NCBI GenBank assembly: GCA_900321715.1 | Contig: ONXC01000001.1 | Coordinates: 124,001-188,000, forward strand | Direction of reading: 5' to 3' | DNA length: 64,000 nt | Source of the DNA: an uncultured Bacteroidales bacterium | GTDB lineage: Bacteria > Bacteroidota > Bacteroidia > Bacteroidales > UBA932 | In this document: positions 61,055-64,000 of the stretch, in pieces | Layout of the letters: every line of letters starts with the position of its first letter | How positions within the stretch are numbered: the first letter of the stretch is position 1 | Notes under the pieces: generated by a model | The model's database searches: none | What the model was told of the DNA's origin: nothing | The model's input: only the letters and a program-made list of their open reading frames with translations | Translations under genes and position numbers: made by a program

Positions 61055-61062
61055 CAAATATA
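61055..61062 (-). promoter_or_regulatory. -7 promoter element for the E2-like/rimP transcript
   Basis: TATATTTG on the minus strand, 27 bases before ATG 61027. Confidence 0.55.
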
Positions 61063-61074
61063 TGGAAAAATGAT

Positions 61075-61082
61075 TAAATTTG
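61075..61082 (+). promoter_or_regulatory. -7 promoter element for the coiled-coil protein
   Basis: TAAATTTG, 30 bases before ATG 61113, only 12 bp from the divergent -7 element. Confidence 0.5.
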
Positions 61083-61112
61083 CAGAATAGAAACAAATAA
61101 AAAACAACTCAT

Positions 61113-61916
61113 ATGAAACACATTCTCAGCATCATCGCAGTTATCGCCGCTGTAACCGTTTCTTTCAGCGCCAACGCCCAGACCAACAAGGAAGCCGTCC
61201 AGGCCGCAGAGCAGAATCTCCAGCAGAAGCAGAAGGAACTCTCCGAAACCCAGCGTGCCGCCGACAAACAGATTTCCCAGAGCCAGACTCACATCGGCAA
61301 ACTGGAGCAGCAGTACGACAAAGCCAAGGACCAGTACAACCAGGGCAGGAAATCCCTTTCCGTGATGAAGCAGTCCCTCAAAGCAAAGGGTGATGTGATC
61401 AAGGCCAAGAAGGCCGCCCTCAAGCTTGAGAAGAAGGCCCGCAAGGTAGATGACGGCAAGTTCGATTCCACCGACAAACAGATAGTCAAGGAACTGGAGG
61501 ACGAACTAAAGGAGCTCAGCTCAGACCTTAATGCTGCCAAGAAGGAATACAAGGAGTCTGAGTCCAAGGTGAACCAGAACAAGAAGACCATGGATTCCCT
61601 GAAGAAGGAGATCAGCGTTGCAAAGAAGGATATCGCCGCTGCAAAGAAGGATGTGCAGGCTGCGAAGAAAGAGGTCAATCAGGGAAAGAAAGACCTCAAG
61701 GAGCAGCAGAATATAGCAAATAAGCAGGAAGACCTCCTGAAGGCCCAGAAGGCCGCAGAAGAGGCCGCAGTGAAGGCCCAGGCCGCAGAGCAGAAGGCAG
61801 GAGAGGCCCAGGAAGTGATCGAGTCCCATGAGGAAATCGTTGTTCCGGATGCTCCCAAGCCCGTTATCCCCGCAGAACCTACTCCCGTACCCGAACCTGC
61901 ACCTGTAGTTGAATAA
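61113..61916 (+). CDS. periplasmic coiled-coil protein
   Basis: 267 residues. A Sec signal peptide ([23 protein letters not shown]) is followed by about 200 residues of heptad-rich coiled coil dominated by Lys, Ala, Glu and Gln (e.g. [40 protein letters not shown]). A Pro/Glu/Val tail follows ([20 protein letters not shown]). There is no enzyme motif and no lipobox. It looks like a structural or tethering envelope protein, but I do not recognise the family. It lies 11 bases before gpmI. Confidence 0.75.
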   Translation: MKHILSIIAVIAAVTVSFSANAQTNKEAVQAAEQNLQQKQKELSETQRAADKQISQSQTHIGKLEQQYDKAKDQYNQGRKSLSVMKQSLKAKGDVIKAKKAALKLEKKARKVDDGKFDSTDKQIVKELEDELKELSSDLNAAKKEYKESESKVNQNKKTMDSLKKEISVAKKDIAAAKKDVQAAKKEVNQGKKDLKEQQNIANKQEDLLKAQKAAEEAAVKAQAAEQKAGEAQEVIESHEEIVVPDAPKPVIPAEPTPVPEPAPVVE

Positions 61917-61927
61917 TTAACCTGAAC

Positions 61928-63448
61928 ATGAATAGAAAAGTACTTCTGATGATCCTGGACGGCTGGGGTGAAGGCCGTCATGACTACTCAAACGCAATCT
62001 GGACCCAGGGCACGCCCAACATTGACGCCCTCCGTGAGAAATATCCTTACGGCCATCTTCAGGCCTGCGGTGAATACGTAGGTCTCCCTGACGGCCAGAT
62101 GGGTAACAGTGAGGTTGGTCATATGAACCTTGGCGCCGGCCGCGTAGTTTACCAGGATCTTGTTAAGATCAACATTGCCTGCCGTGAGCACAAACTCCTT
62201 GAGAACAAGGAAATCAAGGCGGCATACGATTATGTGAAAAAGAGCGGAAAGAAGCTCCACCTGATGGGCCTCACCTCCCACGGCGGCGTCCACAGCTCCC
62301 TTGACCACGTGTACGAATTCCTCCGCGTAGCTGCGGAAGAAGGCCTCGACAAGGTTTACGTTCACGCCTTCATGGACGGCCGTGACACTGATCCCCGCAG
62401 CGGCCTTGGCTTTGTTGCGGAGCTTGAGGAGAAGATGAAGGAGACCACCGGTAAGGTTGCTTCCGTCTGTGGCCGTTTCTATGCCATGGACCGTGACAAG
62501 CGCTGGGGCCGCGTGAAGGAAGCCTATGACCTCCTTGTAGAGGGCAAGGGCGCAGCATTTGAAAGCGCCCAGGCCGGTATCCAGGCCAGCTATGACGCCG
62601 ATGTGACCGATGAATTCATCAAGCCCATCGTGGTCACTGAAAACGGTAAGCCCGTGGCTACCATTGAGGAAGGAGATGCCATTATCTTCTATAACTTCCG
62701 TAACGACCGTGCCCGTGAGCTCACTTCCGTCCTCACCCAGAAGGATATGCCTGAAGAGGGAATGCACACAATTCCCCTCTACTACTGCTGCCTCACTCCC
62801 TATGACGCTTCATTCACCGGAGTCCACATCCTCTTTGACAAGGAGCTTGTGCAGGATACCCTTGGTGAAACCGTCTCAAAGGCCGGAAAGCACCAGCTCA
62901 GGATTGCAGAGACAGAGAAATACGCCCATGTGACGTTCTTCTTCAACGGCGGCCGTGAAACCGTGTTTGAGAACGAGGACCGCATCCTCGTGAACAGCCC
63001 CAAGGTTCCCACATATGACCTCCTTCCTCAGATGAGCGCCCCGGAGGTTGCAGAGAAACTCATTGCCCAGATCCGTTCCGGAAAGCAGGATATGATCATC
63101 CTCAACTTCGCAAACGGAGACATGGTGGGCCATACCGGCATATACAATTCCATCACCCGGGCTGTCACCTGTATTGACAAACTTGTGGGAGAGGTAGTGA
63201 AGGAAGCCATTGCAAAGGACTATGTGGTGCTGCTCACCGCAGACCACGGTAACGCGGATTTCGCAGTGAACGCAGACGGTACTCCCAACACCGCCCATTC
63301 ACTCAACACCGTGCAGTTTGTGGTCATCAATGCAGGTCCTGAGGTTAAGAAAGTGAAAGACGGCGCGCTTTGCAACGTAGCCCCCACTATCCTTAAGCTC
63401 ATGGGCATTCCTCAGCCCGCTGCAATGACCGCAGAACCCCTCATCTAG
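61928..63448 (+). CDS. gpmI: 2,3-bisphosphoglycerate-independent phosphoglycerate mutase
   Basis: 506 residues, the normal length. Alkaline-phosphatase superfamily: [11 protein letters not shown] with metal ligand Asp11, [18 protein letters not shown] with nucleophile Ser61, [22 protein letters not shown], and the C-terminal metal cluster GDMVGHTG and [10 protein letters not shown]. It interconverts 2- and 3-phosphoglycerate in glycolysis and needs manganese. It ends 1 base before lpxD. Confidence 0.97.
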   Translation: MNRKVLLMILDGWGEGRHDYSNAIWTQGTPNIDALREKYPYGHLQACGEYVGLPDGQMGNSEVGHMNLGAGRVVYQDLVKINIACREHKLLENKEIKAAYDYVKKSGKKLHLMGLTSHGGVHSSLDHVYEFLRVAAEEGLDKVYVHAFMDGRDTDPRSGLGFVAELEEKMKETTGKVASVCGRFYAMDRDKRWGRVKEAYDLLVEGKGAAFESAQAGIQASYDADVTDEFIKPIVVTENGKPVATIEEGDAIIFYNFRNDRARELTSVLTQKDMPEEGMHTIPLYYCCLTPYDASFTGVHILFDKELVQDTLGETVSKAGKHQLRIAETEKYAHVTFFFNGGRETVFENEDRILVNSPKVPTYDLLPQMSAPEVAEKLIAQIRSGKQDMIILNFANGDMVGHTGIYNSITRAVTCIDKLVGEVVKEAIAKDYVVLLTADHGNADFAVNADGTPNTAHSLNTVQFVVINAGPEVKKVKDGALCNVAPTILKLMGIPQPAAMTAEPLI

Positions 63449-63449
63449 T

Positions 63450-64000
63450 ATGGAATTATCAGCAAAATTCCTTGCCCAGCTCCTGAAAGGAACTGTTGAG
63501 GGAGATGAAAACGCCAAGGCTTCCGGGTTTGCCAAGATTGAACATGGCAAGCCCGGTACCCTGAGCTTTTTCGCAAACCCCAAGTACGAGCCCTTCGTGT
63601 ACACCAGCAAGGCCTCCATCCTCATTGTGGGGAAGGATTTTCAGCCCAAGGAGCCCGTTACCCCCACGCTTGTGAGGGTGGATGACGCCTACACCTCCAT
63701 CGCGGAACTCCTCAAGTATGTGGCCGATAAAAAGAAGAAGGCAAAGAGTCATCGAAGCCTCCGTGCCCGCTGGTTCCTCTCCACAAAGTTCGGCAAAAAG
63801 GTATACCTTGGAGATTACTCCTATGTGGGCCGCCATACGGTTGTGGGAGACAACACCGTCATCCATGAGCACGTGTACATCGGGGAAAACTGCAAAATCG
63901 GCACCGGCTGCATCTTCTATCCCGGCGTCCGCATCTATCCGGGCATGGTTATCGGCAACAACGTCATCCTCCATAGCGGGGTTGTGATAGGGGCCGATGG
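63450..64000 (+). CDS. lpxD: UDP-3-O-acylglucosamine N-acyltransferase LpxD (partial, with local frame disturbance)
   Basis: 184 residues are visible before the window edge. The N-terminal uridine-binding domain (ASGFAKIEHGKPGTLSFFAN) is followed by the left-handed beta-helix of hexapeptide repeats (KVYLGDYSYVGRHTVVGDNT, HEHVYIGENCKIGTG, GNNVILHSGVVIGADG). It adds the N-acyl chain in lipid A synthesis. Residues about 100-110 (SHRSLRARWFL) do not fit, while the adjacent reading frame at 63748-63780 gives VIEASVPAGSS, which aligns in length with the start of the helix in related LpxD. A compensating pair of frameshifts is likely. Confidence 0.9.
   Translation, partial: MELSAKFLAQLLKGTVEGDENAKASGFAKIEHGKPGTLSFFANPKYEPFVYTSKASILIVGKDFQPKEPVTPTLVRVDDAYTSIAELLKYVADKKKKAKSHRSLRARWFLSTKFGKKVYLGDYSYVGRHTVVGDNTVIHEHVYIGENCKIGTGCIFYPGVRIYPGMVIGNNVILHSGVVIGAD

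Noticed and set aside
1..64000. tRNA or rRNA genes
   Set aside because: I looked at all intergenic stretches and saw no cloverleaf with a TTCRANNC-type loop and no rRNA-like segments; the gaps are short or filled with the repeats described.

Overview
The window is chromosomal DNA from a Bacteroidales-type bacterium (phylum Bacteroidota), GC-rich for the order. The evidence is a SusC/SusD pair, many TAnnTTTG-type -7 promoter elements, lipoprotein and Tat leaders of the usual Bacteroidota kind, and housekeeping genes in familiar Bacteroidales arrangements (rimP-nusA-infB, fabK-fabF-fabZ, rsmD-DUF3822). No tRNA, rRNA or CRISPR array was seen. Gene functions were read from motifs and memory of families; no database search was run.

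Layout: 0-2.6 kb holds a truncated membrane sensor and a candidate 1.85-kb mobile element with 20-bp terminal inverted repeats, encoding a predicted winged-helix protein and a Y1/HUH (RAYT-type) transposase. 2.7-6.9 kb is rpmH, rsmG, an ECF-like sigma factor and polA, all leftward. 6.9-29.8 kb is a carbohydrate locus: a GDPD-like phosphodiesterase, ROK and GntR regulators, a DUF4434 protein, an AGE-family epimerase, SusC/SusD, surface lipoproteins, an NAGPA-like phosphodiester glycosidase, a GHL10-like hydrolase and a metallophosphoesterase. It is followed by a leftward ettA-MFS-FAD oxidoreductase-acetyltransferase run. The mix suggests phosphodiester-linked or N-acetylated glycans, but the substrate is not established. 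30.6-33.5 kb is a CoA-transferase/FNT/small-protein operon divergent from mazG, bracketed by long inverted repeats. 34-43.5 kb holds rsmD, DUF3822, then a tightly overlapping operon (nrnA, two FKBP-like lipoproteins, MATE, cytidylate-kinase-like, serine hydrolase) and a HerA-like ATPase. 43.6-48.3 kb is queF, prfA and a fatty-acid cluster. 48.3-53.5 kb is a GIN-domain lipoprotein, an acyltransferase, folP, FtsB/DivIC-like, CPBP protease and a nucleotidyltransferase, with a second inverted repeat pair. 53.7-64 kb is DoxX/MauE, tmk, infB, nusA, rimP, an E2-like protein, a coiled-coil protein, gpmI and the start of lpxD.

The most unusual content is the repeat fraction. There are at least three families of structured repeats: RAYT-associated ends plus a solo miniature copy; about 0.55-kb inverted repeats built from a 137-bp palindrome, 22-bp-period GTCGCAGGT arrays and intrinsic-terminator hairpins; and about 130-bp double palindromes flanking folP to the nucleotidyltransferase. 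Repeat-like DNA also lies in frame inside polA (an 82-bp palindrome) and folP (about 165 bp). A heptamer, GGCCGAT/ATCGGCC, occurs about a hundred times by eye, roughly ten times the chance expectation.

Other points worth attention are an intrinsic terminator in the nusA leader, apparently leaderless promoters at polA, fabK, folP and the CoA-transferase, an E2-like protein with Glu in place of the catalytic His, and a compensated double frameshift in lpxD.
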